7,952 bases of DNA from CAYHBO01 sp964354855 (GTDB lineage Bacteria; Babelota; Babeliae; Babelales; RVW-14), in NCBI GenBank assembly GCA_964354855.1, contig CAYHBO010000057.1, positions 1 to 7,952 on the forward strand, in the 5' to 3' direction. Shown here one piece after another: positions 1-6,543 of the stretch; positions within the stretch are counted from its first letter, which is position 1, and each line of letters opens with the position of its first letter. A program made the position numbers and the translations under genes. Below the pieces are notes generated by a model that searched no databases, was not told the DNA's origin, and saw nothing but the letters and a program-made list of their open reading frames with translations.

Positions 1-16
1 ATGGCTTGCCATTTTT
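1..16 (+). terminator. Possible hairpin plus T-run at the left edge
   Basis: A perfect inverted repeat (ATGGC, two-base gap, GCCAT; in practice a 4-bp stem with a 4-base loop) is followed directly by a run of T. This is the shape of a short Rho-independent terminator for a plus-strand gene lying left of the window. The stem could extend to the left, which cannot be seen here. The same DNA read leftward lies downstream of the tRNA and has an A-run before the stem, so it could work in both directions. The call is weak because the element is cut by the edge. Confidence 0.3.
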
Positions 17-49
17 AGCTACAAGGCCTAAAGGCCATAGAGCGTAGAA

Positions 50-126
50 TGGTGGGCGAAACGGGATTCGAACCTGTGACCCCCTGCTTGTAAGGCAGGT
101 GCTCTAACCAGCTGAGCTATTCGCCC
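50..126 (-). tRNA. tRNA-Val (anticodon UAC)
   Basis: Read on the minus strand, the acceptor stem GGGCGAA (126-120) pairs with TTCGCCC (60-54). The D-stem is GCTC/GAGC. The anticodon stem CCTGC/GCAGG encloses the loop CTTACAA, giving anticodon TAC, which reads the valine codon GUA. The T-arm is ACAGG, TTCGAAT, CCTGT. The discriminator base is A and the 3' CCA is encoded in the DNA (52-50). All four stems are fully paired, so the gene looks functional. It is the only minus-strand gene seen and is driven by its own promoter just upstream, away from the protein operon. Confidence 0.97.
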
Positions 127-151
127 TCAAAAATTTCATAATTATCGCTGA

Positions 152-180
152 ATTTTAAAGCAAAAAAAAATGTAAGTCAA
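152..180 (-). promoter_or_regulatory. Sigma70-type promoter for tRNA-Val
   Basis: On the minus strand a TTGACT -35 box (180-175) and a TAAAAT -10 box (157-152) are 17 bases apart. Each matches five of six consensus bases and the spacing is optimal. Transcription would start near 145, leaving a leader of about 19 bases before the tRNA 5' end at 126, a normal length for RNase P processing. The spacer holds a run of T on the sense strand. Confidence 0.75.
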
Positions 181-204
181 AAGAAAGTTTGTAAGTTTTT
201 ATTT

Positions 205-234
205 TTGACCGGAATTTACTTTGTTTTTCATAAT
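205..234 (+). promoter_or_regulatory. Sigma70-type promoter for the operon starting at 297
   Basis: A TTGACC -35 box (205-210) is followed after 18 bases by CATAAT (229-234); each matches five of six consensus bases. The predicted start is near 241, giving a 5' leader of about 55 bases before the GTG at 297. It runs away from the tRNA promoter, with 24 bases between the two -35 boxes. It is the only good promoter ahead of the first three protein genes, so it probably drives all of them. Confidence 0.65.
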
Positions 235-284
235 TTTTCTGTATATTTTATGGATGTTTATTTTTACAGTTTCCCCACATTTTG

Positions 285-289
285 AAAGG
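285..289 (+). promoter_or_regulatory. Shine-Dalgarno AAAGG that fixes the GTG start at 297
   Basis: AAAGG lies 7 bases before a GTG at 297. The longer alternative, a TTG at 282, has only a pyrimidine-rich stretch upstream with no purine-rich site, and would place this AAAGG inside the coding region. The spacing therefore favours GTG 297, which shortens the protein from 262 to 257 residues. Confidence 0.7.
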
Positions 290-296
290 TTTTCTC

Positions 297-1070
297 GTGT
301 CTAGACTCGTTAAACTTATTGAACAGACGGCTTATTTACTTTCTAAACAATATGAATCTCAAACTCAACTTGAAAAGTTGTTTGCAGATGTGCTTTCTTT
401 TATAGAAAAAAGTGCTGAAACAAAACCTGAAGCGCACAAAGATCGTCTTATGGAAGTGTATGAACTTCTTTCAAAGCGTGCTGAAACAATGAATCATTAT
501 TCTCAGGAAGATATTGATTTTCTCAAAGATCAAATTAAGGCATTAGAAGCTATACAACAGGTTAGAGATCCTAAAATAGCGGCAGAAATGCTTGAAGCAC
601 TTGTTGATGAAGATGAAGAAGTTCTTGAAACAGCTGAATTTAAGCAACAACTTGATGAAGAGCTTGATCAATCAAGACAGGTTTTGTCTGCGGTTATGGA
701 AGACATCAAAGAAGCCGTTGATAGAAATGATATTAAAGAAACCGAAATTCTTATCGAAAGCATGTTAGAAGCTGATGACATGGACGACGAAGATGATGAA
801 GATGACGAAGATGATGACAATGAAGACGAAGACGAAGACGAAGATAATAATCGTCGTAGTAGCAAAAAGAAAGGTGGCTGCGGGGATTGTTCAGGCGGTT
901 GTGGCCCTAAAGGCGGCTGCTCTTCAAAATCTGGTGGTGATGATGAGGATTTCTTCTCATTCATGGGGAAATACGATAAAGAACTTAATGATGATGTAGA
1001 AGAAGAAGAAGAAAAAGATGGTTGTTGTGGCGACGATGAAGATGAAGAAGATGAATGTTGCACAAAATAA
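297..1070 (+). CDS. Unrecognised coiled-coil protein with acidic and Cys-rich tail
   Basis: I do not recognise this 257-residue protein. Residues 1 to about 155 are charged and look helical, with heptad-like patterns, no cysteine, no signal peptide and no membrane segment, so it is probably cytoplasmic. Residues 160-183 are almost all Asp/Glu (22 of 24). A basic RRSSKKK stretch follows, then a Gly/Cys cluster (Cys195, 198, 202, 208), then a second acidic region framed by two Cys pairs (243/244 and 254/255). All eight cysteines are in the last 65 residues, which suggests metal or Fe-S cluster handling or redox chemistry; this is inference. The 3' end overlaps the ferredoxin start by 16 bases, so the two are probably translated together. 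The GTG start is chosen for its Shine-Dalgarno site. The acidic tract makes homology searches prone to false hits. The reading frame is sure; the function is unknown. Confidence 0.85.
   Translation: MSRLVKLIEQTAYLLSKQYESQTQLEKLFADVLSFIEKSAETKPEAHKDRLMEVYELLSKRAETMNHYSQEDIDFLKDQIKALEAIQQVRDPKIAAEMLEALVDEDEEVLETAEFKQQLDEELDQSRQVLSAVMEDIKEAVDRNDIKETEILIESMLEADDMDDEDDEDDEDDDNEDEDEDEDNNRRSSKKKGGCGDCSGGCGPKGGCSSKSGGDDEDFFSFMGKYDKELNDDVEEEEEKDGCCGDDEDEEDECCTK
774..845 (+). repeat. Low-complexity GAY/GAR codon tract
   Basis: This stretch is nearly all Asp and Glu codons (GAT, GAC, GAA), giving an imperfect trinucleotide repeat inside the gene at 297. It encodes the acidic run at residues 160-183. 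GAT and GAC are mixed, so the tract is not a pure repeat and is probably kept for the protein charge. It could still change length in multiples of three by replication slippage. Confidence 0.8.
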
Positions 1071-1270
1071 AACGCGTTAGGATTGTACCAGGCTGCACAT
1101 CCTGTGGCTCTTGTGAAGCTATATGTCCGCAAGTTTTTGAAATTACTGATATTGCATATGTTAAAGAAAATGCCCCTGTTCAAAAACATGCTGACCTTGT
1201 GCGAGAAGCTGCTCAGATGTGCCCGGTACAGGTCATTGAAGTTCAAGAAGAGGAAGATGAGTTAGATTAG
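1055..1270 (+). CDS. Small ferredoxin with one [4Fe-4S] cluster
   Basis: This is a 71-residue soluble electron carrier. The motif Cys14-x2-Cys17-x2-Cys20 together with the distant Cys56-Pro supplies four ligands for one [4Fe-4S] cluster, the pattern of Thermotoga/Desulfovibrio-type single-cluster ferredoxins. Cys24-Pro matches the position that forms a disulfide in the Thermotoga protein, but the partner cysteine is missing here. The second cluster motif of clostridial 2[4Fe-4S] ferredoxins is absent. The C-terminus is acidic (EEEDELD), as is common for docking to partners. It overlaps the upstream gene by 16 bases in a different frame; GAAGAAG just before the ATG could be a weak ribosome site, and a TTG at the next codon is an alternative start. 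The acyl-CoA ligase starts 12 bases downstream. The redox partner cannot be named from this window. Confidence 0.93.
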   Translation: MLHKIKRVRIVPGCTSCGSCEAICPQVFEITDIAYVKENAPVQKHADLVREAAQMCPVQVIEVQEEEDELD

Positions 1271-1273
1271 GAG
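1269..1273 (+). promoter_or_regulatory. Shine-Dalgarno AGGAG for the TTG start at 1283
   Basis: AGGAG shares its first two bases with the ferredoxin stop codon TAG and lies 9 bases before the TTG at 1283. It supports a TTG start for the ligase and tight translational linkage of the two genes. Confidence 0.75.
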
Positions 1274-1282
1274 AGATTAATT

Positions 1283-2872
1283 TTGCGTGATCTTTGTAGT
1301 GAAAATAGCCAAGAAAAAACATTGTTTTATGCATTGCGTCAAAAATTCATTGAGCATGGAGAGCTTATTCCCGCGAGTAAGTTACTTCATCGTGCATTTT
1401 TAAATTTTCCAGAGCAGATTGCATTGTTGAAACATGGTGAGCAAGTAACGTATCAGCGACTTTATCGTGTTGCTCAGTCGGTGAGTAAAAAACTGTTTGA
1501 GCTTGGCGTTAAAGCAAATGATCATGTGTTATTGTATGCAGAGAACTCGCTTGAATTTTATGCTGCTTACTTTGGTATTTTGCAATGTGGAGCGGTAGTT
1601 GTTCCGGTTAATACTTTTTTACATGAACAAGAGTTAACGCATGTAATCAATGATGCTGAAGCTAATATTATTTTTAGCACCGAGACCTTGCGTGGCATGA
1701 TTGATCAACTTATTGCTCAAGAAAAAATTAACAAAAATTTAGTAGTTTTCTCAGATAAGAATATTTCATGGGATGAGCCATCTCCTGCATTGATTACAGA
1801 GCTTCCTGAGCCAAAGTCTATAAACATAGATGACTTATGTATTCTCCTGTATACCTCAGGGACCAGTGGCAAGCCAAAAGGAGTTATGCTTTCATCCCGA
1901 AACATTATGACTAATGCGATTCAATGCTATGCTCGCTTTAAAATGGCTGGGCAGCATGATCGCGAACGTTTCTTTTGTGTGCTTCCCTTATTTCATATTT
2001 TTGCGCAAACAAGTTGCATCTGGCTGCCAATTATGACCGGATCATCGGTGATTGTTGTTTCAAAGATTGATCGCAAGTTGATTAGTGATGGCCTTATGCT
2101 TAATCCGACTATTTTCTTTGGCTTTCCCGCGTTATATGGTTTGCTGTGTATGATGAAAAATGCACCGCTTGATACGGTAAAACTATTTGTTTCTGGTGCC
2201 GATGCGATGCCTGATAAAATTCGTACCGCATTTTCATTGATCTATGGGCGTAAAATTTGTATTGGGTATGGACTTACCGAGGCTGCACCAGTTGTAGCGG
2301 TTAATTACCATAATGATCTTAAACATTCTACCGTTGTTGGGGCACCCGTTGTGGGACTTGATTGTCAAATTCGTAATGAAGATGGTGATATTCTTGCTTG
2401 TGGCCGTATTGGCAATGTATGGTTACGCGGTGATAATATTATGATGGGATATTATAAATCGCCTGAATTGACTAACCAGGTTATGTTAAATGGCTGGTTA
2501 AATACTGGAGATCTTGGATTGCTTGATGCTCATGGGGAATTAGCTATTACTGGAAGAAGCAAAGATCTTATTATCCACAAAGGTTTTAATATTTATCCAC
2601 AAGAGGTAGAAAATATTCTTATGTCTCATCCAATGGTTATCAAGGCTGCGGTAATTGGCAAAGAAGATGCTTTATCTGGGCAAATTCCCGTAGCGTATGT
2701 AGCTTTAAGGGCTATGCATGATACCGCTGAAATTGAGGCGCAGTTGCGTGTTCTCTGTACACAAAATTTAGCATCATATAAAATTCCGCGTTACTTTACC
2801 TGTTTACAAGATCTTCCTATGAGTCCGACCGGGAAAATAGACAAAAAACAGTTAATTTCAATGCATAGATAA
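1283..2872 (+). CDS. AMP-forming acyl-CoA ligase (long-chain fatty acid type)
   Basis: This 529-residue enzyme belongs to the ANL adenylate-forming superfamily. It should activate a carboxylic acid with ATP to an acyl-AMP and then transfer the acyl group to CoA. All core motifs are present: the phosphate-binding loop TSGTSGKPKG (191-200), GYGLTEAAP (328-336), NTGD (407-410) with the ribose-binding Asp410, the hinge region GRSKDLI followed by GFNIYPQEVE (424-442), and the C-terminal PTGKIDKK with catalytic Lys518. Length and motif style fit FadD-like medium- or long-chain ligases; an acyl-ACP synthetase or an acyl-AMP ligase feeding another enzyme is possible, and substrate cannot be read from sequence. 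The TTG start is supported by AGGAG 9 bases upstream. It is third in the operon with the acidic/Cys-rich protein and the ferredoxin; no beta-oxidation gene is nearby. An AU-rich hairpin covers its stop codon. Confidence 0.93.
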   Translation: MRDLCSENSQEKTLFYALRQKFIEHGELIPASKLLHRAFLNFPEQIALLKHGEQVTYQRLYRVAQSVSKKLFELGVKANDHVLLYAENSLEFYAAYFGILQCGAVVVPVNTFLHEQELTHVINDAEANIIFSTETLRGMIDQLIAQEKINKNLVVFSDKNISWDEPSPALITELPEPKSINIDDLCILLYTSGTSGKPKGVMLSSRNIMTNAIQCYARFKMAGQHDRERFFCVLPLFHIFAQTSCIWLPIMTGSSVIVVSKIDRKLISDGLMLNPTIFFGFPALYGLLCMMKNAPLDTVKLFVSGADAMPDKIRTAFSLIYGRKICIGYGLTEAAPVVAVNYHNDLKHSTVVGAPVVGLDCQIRNEDGDILACGRIGNVWLRGDNIMMGYYKSPELTNQVMLNGWLNTGDLGLLDAHGELAITGRSKDLIIHKGFNIYPQEVENILMSHPMVIKAAVIGKEDALSGQIPVAYVALRAMHDTAEIEAQLRVLCTQNLASYKIPRYFTCLQDLPMSPTGKIDKKQLISMHR

Positions 2873-2894
2873 ATAGTTTTTCTTATTTATCTAT
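2865..2894 (+). terminator. AU-rich 11-bp hairpin over the ligase stop codon
   Basis: ATAGATAAATA (2865-2875) and TATTTATCTAT (2884-2894) form a perfect 11-bp inverted repeat around an 8-base loop. The TAA stop at 2870-2872 is inside the left arm. The stem has only two G-C pairs and the following stretch, TTCTTGGTT, is only partly T-rich, so this is not a classic strong terminator. It most likely marks or protects the 3' end of the first operon. Confidence 0.45.
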
Positions 2895-2933
2895 TTCTTG
2901 GTTAGTATAGAGTTTTGAAATTATGGGAAACAT

Positions 2934-2947
2934 CGGTAACTATACCG
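2934..2947. repeat. Short inverted repeat CGGTA/TACCG upstream of the CNNM gene
   Basis: CGGTA and TACCG are separated by 4 bases within the 100-base gap between the ligase and the gene at 2973, about 13 bases before that gene's Shine-Dalgarno. It could be an operator half-site pair or a small leader hairpin, or chance. I found no convincing promoter pair in this gap, and the gap is too short for an M-box magnesium riboswitch. Confidence 0.3.
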
Positions 2948-2972
2948 TTGGAGAAGGTTAGGAGTTTAATAT

Positions 2973-4268
2973 ATGACGATACAAACTGAACTTATATTAT
3001 TTGTTCTCTTTTTGTCGTTGGCGGCAATATTTGCTTTTTTAGAGACGGGATTTACGGCATTACGGCTTTTTAAAGTAAAAGAGCTGCAGGTATCTTTAGC
3101 AAAATATAAAGGTCTTTTTGCTTCATGGGAGCAAAATCCACAACGTATTTTGGTTTCAATTTTGATTGCGAATAATTTTGCGCATGTCGTTACCTCAGTT
3201 ATTATTTCTCATCTTATGCAGCGGTACTTGGGAAATCTAGGTCTTGCTGTTGGTATTGCTATTGCGACGATTACGATTCTAATTTTTGGTGAGATTATTC
3301 CAAAGAGCTTAGCGAAAACACAGCATGAACGTGTTTTCGCCTCATTTATTTGGTTAATAAATATTTTGTATCTTATTGAATATCCTTTGGTAACGATTTT
3401 GTTAAAGATTGCGGATGTTTTCTTTAGTCGTCTTGGGAGTGCACATATTTTAGAGAAACAGGATATTATCTCAGAAAAAGAGATTGAGTTTTTAATTGAT
3501 TACAGTGATCAAAAAGGGTTAATGGAAACAGAAAAAACTGAGATGCTTCAAAACGTCTTTAGTCTAGGCCAAACTTCGGTACGTGAGGTGATGGTTCCTG
3601 TGAATCAGGTGGTTTCGTTGAATGCTTCATCGTCCCTTGAAAACGCTATGGAAGCATTTAGTAAGTATCGTTTCTCTCGATTACCGGTGTATGAAGGGCC
3701 AAAAGAAGATAATATTATTGGTATTATTCATCAGAAAGATATTTTTGATCTTGTGTATCGTCGTGAGCAGCGTCCCCTTAAATCGTTGTTACATCAGATA
3801 CTTTTTGTTCCTGAAACACAAAAAGTTAATCAGTTGTTAAGTGAGTTCTTGCATAAGCAGATCCATATGGCGGTTGTTGTTAATGAATATGGTAATGTTG
3901 ATGGGATTATTACCCTTGAAGATATTCTTGAAGAAATTGTGGGTGAAATTGCCGATGAGCATGAAAAAGTAAGTGCTGCTATTTTCCCGCTTGAAAATGA
4001 TGGTGGATGGTTGATTGATGGCAGTGTTGATTTAGAAGAGCTTGAAGATACTTTGAAAATTACTTTTGTGACTGAGACCTCGGTAACCATTGGTGGTTTT
4101 TTAGCTGAACGGTTACAACATCTTCCAAAAAAAGGTGAGCGTTTCTTTTACGAAGGATTTGGATTTCAAATTCAACAAGCAAACTCTCGTAAAGTTCTTC
4201 AGGTACTTGTTTTTAAACAAGATGCATCAGAAGATATCGATAAAAAAAACGAATTACAGGGCGAATAA
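2973..4268 (+). CDS. CNNM/CorC-family membrane protein with CBS pair
   Basis: This 431-residue inner-membrane protein has the standard CNNM/HlyC-CorC layout. The N-terminal DUF21/CNNM domain (about 1-150) has hydrophobic segments near 5-24, 60-82, 89-108 and 120-145, with the family motif GEIIPKS at 106-112. Two CBS domains follow (about 204-260 and 267-325); the second ends in VNEYGNVDGIITLEDILEE. A C-terminal CorC/HlyC domain (about 345-416) completes it. Family members bind Mg-ATP at the CBS pair, and several bacterial ones export Mg2+ (or Na+-coupled Mg2+); older names such as hemolysin are misleading. Length is normal and nothing looks broken. AGGAG at 2960-2964, 8 bases before the ATG, supports the start. 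The ABC exporter begins 9 bases after the stop, so the two are probably cotranscribed. Confidence 0.93.
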   Translation: MTIQTELILFVLFLSLAAIFAFLETGFTALRLFKVKELQVSLAKYKGLFASWEQNPQRILVSILIANNFAHVVTSVIISHLMQRYLGNLGLAVGIAIATITILIFGEIIPKSLAKTQHERVFASFIWLINILYLIEYPLVTILLKIADVFFSRLGSAHILEKQDIISEKEIEFLIDYSDQKGLMETEKTEMLQNVFSLGQTSVREVMVPVNQVVSLNASSSLENAMEAFSKYRFSRLPVYEGPKEDNIIGIIHQKDIFDLVYRREQRPLKSLLHQILFVPETQKVNQLLSEFLHKQIHMAVVVNEYGNVDGIITLEDILEEIVGEIADEHEKVSAAIFPLENDGGWLIDGSVDLEELEDTLKITFVTETSVTIGGFLAERLQHLPKKGERFFYEGFGFQIQQANSRKVLQVLVFKQDASEDIDKKNELQGE

Positions 4269-4277
4269 ATAATTAAC

Positions 4278-5948
4278 ATGGACAGCTTGCAGCGCCTCTT
4301 TAACTACTCTCGACGCTATTGGACGGCGCTTTCTCTATCGATTCTTTCTGCGTCTGCTTTTGGGATTATTTCGGCGATACCGACGTATATTCTTAAGCAT
4401 ACCGTAGATGATATTTTCATTAAAAAGCTTAATGATCGAATTGTTCCGTTTATTCTTTTATTTATGTTATTTTTTGTTTTAAAAGGTCTCTTCTCCTATT
4501 TAACATCTTATTCAATGCATTGGGTTGGCAATAAGGTAGTCAATGATCTTCGGCAAGAGCTTTTTTCAAAAATTATGTATTTCCCTCTTTCTTTTTTTCA
4601 GTCAAATGCAACCGGTAAACTCATGTCACATTTTTTGAATGACATTCAAATGGTGCAGAATGCCGCTTCATCAGCCATTAAAAACGGGGTGAGAAGTATT
4701 TTTGAAGCAATGTTTTTAATTGGATTTGCATTCTTTCAAAATTGGAAACTGGCCTCGCTCATGCTTTTTATTGGGCCGTTAATGGCATTTACGATACGTA
4801 AGATGGGGCAAGCAATCAAATCTGCGTCAATGGGAATTCAACAGGAGATGGGTTCGATCAGTGCGATGCTTCAGCAGGATCTCGTCGGTATTCGTGAGAT
4901 TAAAGCGTTTAATGCCGAGGGAATAGAAGTTGATCGTTTTAAGAAAAGATTAGATTATTGTTTTGGTTTTATCATGCGCAATGTGCATATCGATGCGCTA
5001 TTACCAGCAATTATTGAATGCATAGCAATGCTGGGTGGTTCACTTGCTTTTTATATCGCCATTAAACAAGTTCTGAATGGGAGCATTTCTCCGGGGCAAC
5101 TAAGTTCTTTTCTCGCTGCGGTTCTTCTTGCTTATCAACCACTTAAACGCTTAATCAATGTGTATGGTGAAACTAAATATGGCCTTGCAGCGGCGCAACG
5201 CATTTTTGATGTGATTGATACGAAGCAAACGATTATTCAATCAGCTAACCCAATTGTACTAACTTCTTTTAATCACGATCTTGTCTTTAAAAATGTATCA
5301 TTTGCTTATGATGAAACACCGGTGCTTATGAATGTAAATTTTACTATTAAACGTGGTGAATGCATTGGCATTGTCGGTGTATCCGGTTCAGGAAAAAGTA
5401 CGTTGTGTGATTTAATTATGGGCTTTATTTATCCAACATCTGGTCAGATTTTAATTGATCAGCATAATCTTGCAGATGTGTCATGCGTCAGTTTGCGCAA
5501 TATTATCGGGTATGTTGGACAGCAACCATTTTTATTTAATGATTCCATTGCTGCAAATGTTGCCTATGCATCACCAGCTGCAACTATGAGCAGTATTGCT
5601 GATGCATGTAAACGTGCGCATGCTCAAGATTTTATTAAAGCGATGTCTGAAGGTTATGAAGCATTGGTTGGTGAAAATGGTTCTTTGTTGTCAGGGGGTC
5701 AAAAGCAGCGGCTTACCATTGCACGCGCTCTTCTTAAAGACCCAGAAATACTTATTTTTGATGAAGCAACCTCTTCATTAGATCAACAGACCGAACATGA
5801 AATTCAAGAAACGATACGTGCTTTGAAAGGGCATAAGACCATCTTGATTATCTCGCATAGACCATCACTTTTAGAGATTGTTGATCGTAAACTTGTGGTG
5901 CAACATGGACAGGTTAAAGAGGTAGGCAAAGAGCTTTATTTCCACTAA
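4278..5948 (+). CDS. MsbA-like ABC exporter, fused permease and ATPase
   Basis: This 556-residue half-transporter would work as a homodimer in the inner membrane. The transmembrane domain (about 1-320) has six hydrophobic segments near 15-37, 55-77, 140-154, 157-173, 243-262 and 274-292. The ATPase domain (about 335-556) is complete: Walker A GVSGSGKST (367-375), Q-loop Gln415, signature LSGGQ (471-475), Walker B ILIFDE (491-496) with catalytic Glu496, D-loop SSLD, and switch His527. The N-terminus and overall plan resemble the MsbA/lipid flippase group, which moves lipid A core or other amphipathic molecules; a multidrug role is an equal possibility, as substrate cannot be read from sequence. 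There is no good Shine-Dalgarno: the nearest, AGGG at 4258-4261, is 16 bases from the ATG, so translation probably depends on coupling with the CNNM gene 9 bases upstream. Confidence 0.93.
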   Translation: MDSLQRLFNYSRRYWTALSLSILSASAFGIISAIPTYILKHTVDDIFIKKLNDRIVPFILLFMLFFVLKGLFSYLTSYSMHWVGNKVVNDLRQELFSKIMYFPLSFFQSNATGKLMSHFLNDIQMVQNAASSAIKNGVRSIFEAMFLIGFAFFQNWKLASLMLFIGPLMAFTIRKMGQAIKSASMGIQQEMGSISAMLQQDLVGIREIKAFNAEGIEVDRFKKRLDYCFGFIMRNVHIDALLPAIIECIAMLGGSLAFYIAIKQVLNGSISPGQLSSFLAAVLLAYQPLKRLINVYGETKYGLAAAQRIFDVIDTKQTIIQSANPIVLTSFNHDLVFKNVSFAYDETPVLMNVNFTIKRGECIGIVGVSGSGKSTLCDLIMGFIYPTSGQILIDQHNLADVSCVSLRNIIGYVGQQPFLFNDSIAANVAYASPAATMSSIADACKRAHAQDFIKAMSEGYEALVGENGSLLSGGQKQRLTIARALLKDPEILIFDEATSSLDQQTEHEIQETIRALKGHKTILIISHRPSLLEIVDRKLVVQHGQVKEVGKELYFH

Positions 5949-6000
5949 ACTCATCCAGTTATTTTTTATAAAATTTTATTACAAAAGAAGGACGGTATTT

Positions 6001-6543
6001 ATGAAGAAATTTCTCGTGTTAGGAGCTGCTGCATTGACCTCAGTTGCTTGTTCAGGAAGCTGTAGTAGAAAAGTGAGCAAATCTACCTTAGACAAAATGG
6101 AAACAAAAGAACAAGCGTTAAAGCAGGAAATTAAAGAACAACCGTTAAAACAGGAAGTGAAAGACATGCCTAAAGATTTTATAGAAATTGTTAAAGATTC
6201 AGGATTTGGTTACAAAGATGAAAAAGTAGGAGAAGGGCGTTCTCCACAAATGGGCGATGTAGTTGTTGTGCATTATACCGGATGGACCGCAACTAAAGAT
6301 GGTGAGCCTGATATGAGCAATAAATTTGATAGCAGCGTTGATCGCGGTGAAAAATTTGAGTTTAACATTGGCGTTGGTCAAGTTATCAAAGGTTGGGATC
6401 AAGGCGTTATATCCATGAAGATTGGTGGAAAACGTCGTTTACTGATTCCTCATAAGTATGGTTATGGTTTACGTGGTTTTGGGCATAAAATTCCTGGTGG
6501 CGCGACTTTAATCTTTGATGTTGAGTTATTTGACGTTAAATAG
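6001..6543 (+). CDS. Secreted or lipid-anchored FKBP-type prolyl isomerase
   Basis: This 180-residue protein catalyses cis-trans isomerisation of prolyl bonds, probably as a folding helper outside the inner membrane. Residues 1-16 are a signal peptide (MKKFLVLGAAALTSVA). Cys17 could be a lipoprotein cysteine, but Ser at -3 is a poor lipobox and S-V-A is also an acceptable signal peptidase I site, so anchoring is uncertain. A charged linker (about 25-58) contains a duplicated nine-residue unit. One FKBP domain follows (about 60-180) with the key pocket residues in place: Tyr92 in HYTG, Asp110 in FDSS, Ile129 and Trp132 in VIKGWD, Tyr155 in YGYG, and Phe172 in FDVEL, so it should be active and able to bind FK506-like ligands. 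AAGGA lies 8 bases before the ATG. A TATAAA at 5967-5972 could be a -10 box, but no good -35 goes with it. It lacks the N-terminal dimerisation domain of Mip/FkpA proteins. Confidence 0.93.
   Translation: MKKFLVLGAAALTSVACSGSCSRKVSKSTLDKMETKEQALKQEIKEQPLKQEVKDMPKDFIEIVKDSGFGYKDEKVGEGRSPQMGDVVVVHYTGWTATKDGEPDMSNKFDSSVDRGEKFEFNIGVGQVIKGWDQGVISMKIGGKRRLLIPHKYGYGLRGFGHKIPGGATLIFDVELFDVK
6106..6159 (+). repeat. 27-bp tandem duplication in the FKBP linker
   Basis: Two adjacent in-frame 27-base units (6106-6132 and 6133-6159) match at 23 of 27 bases and encode KEQALKQEI and KEQPLKQEV. The high DNA identity points to a fairly recent duplication that lengthens the charged linker between the signal peptide and the catalytic domain. 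Confidence 0.75.

Noticed and set aside
20..38. GGCC-TTTA-GGCC hairpin downstream of the tRNA as its terminator
   Set aside because: Read on the minus strand, the 4-bp stem has no T-run after it, so termination is not supported.
282..284. TTG as the start of the first gene
   Set aside because: There is no purine-rich ribosome site before it, whereas GTG 297 has AAAGG at 7 bases.
775..999. Plus-strand frame of Met/Thr/Lys repeats inside the first gene
   Set aside because: It is a frame-shifted reading of the acidic codon tract, with low complexity and no ribosome site.
668..1246. Long minus-strand frame rich in serine and proline opposite the first gene
   Set aside because: It is the antisense of the Asp/Glu and Gly/Cys codons of the gene at 297 and of the ferredoxin. 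Its poly-Ser composition is what GAY/GAR codons give in reverse, and the plus-strand genes have better signals.
2873..2972. M-box or other Mg2+ riboswitch ahead of the CNNM gene
   Set aside because: The 100-base gap is too short and shows only an AU-rich hairpin and a 5-bp inverted repeat.
5967..5979. TATAAA and the palindrome ATAAAATTTTAT before the FKBP gene as a promoter or terminator
   Set aside because: No -35 box lies at a suitable distance and no T-run follows the palindrome; AT-rich DNA gives such matches easily.
5979..6167. Minus-strand frame over the FKBP start
   Set aside because: It is antisense to the signal peptide and duplicated linker of a clear FKBP gene and has no independent support.
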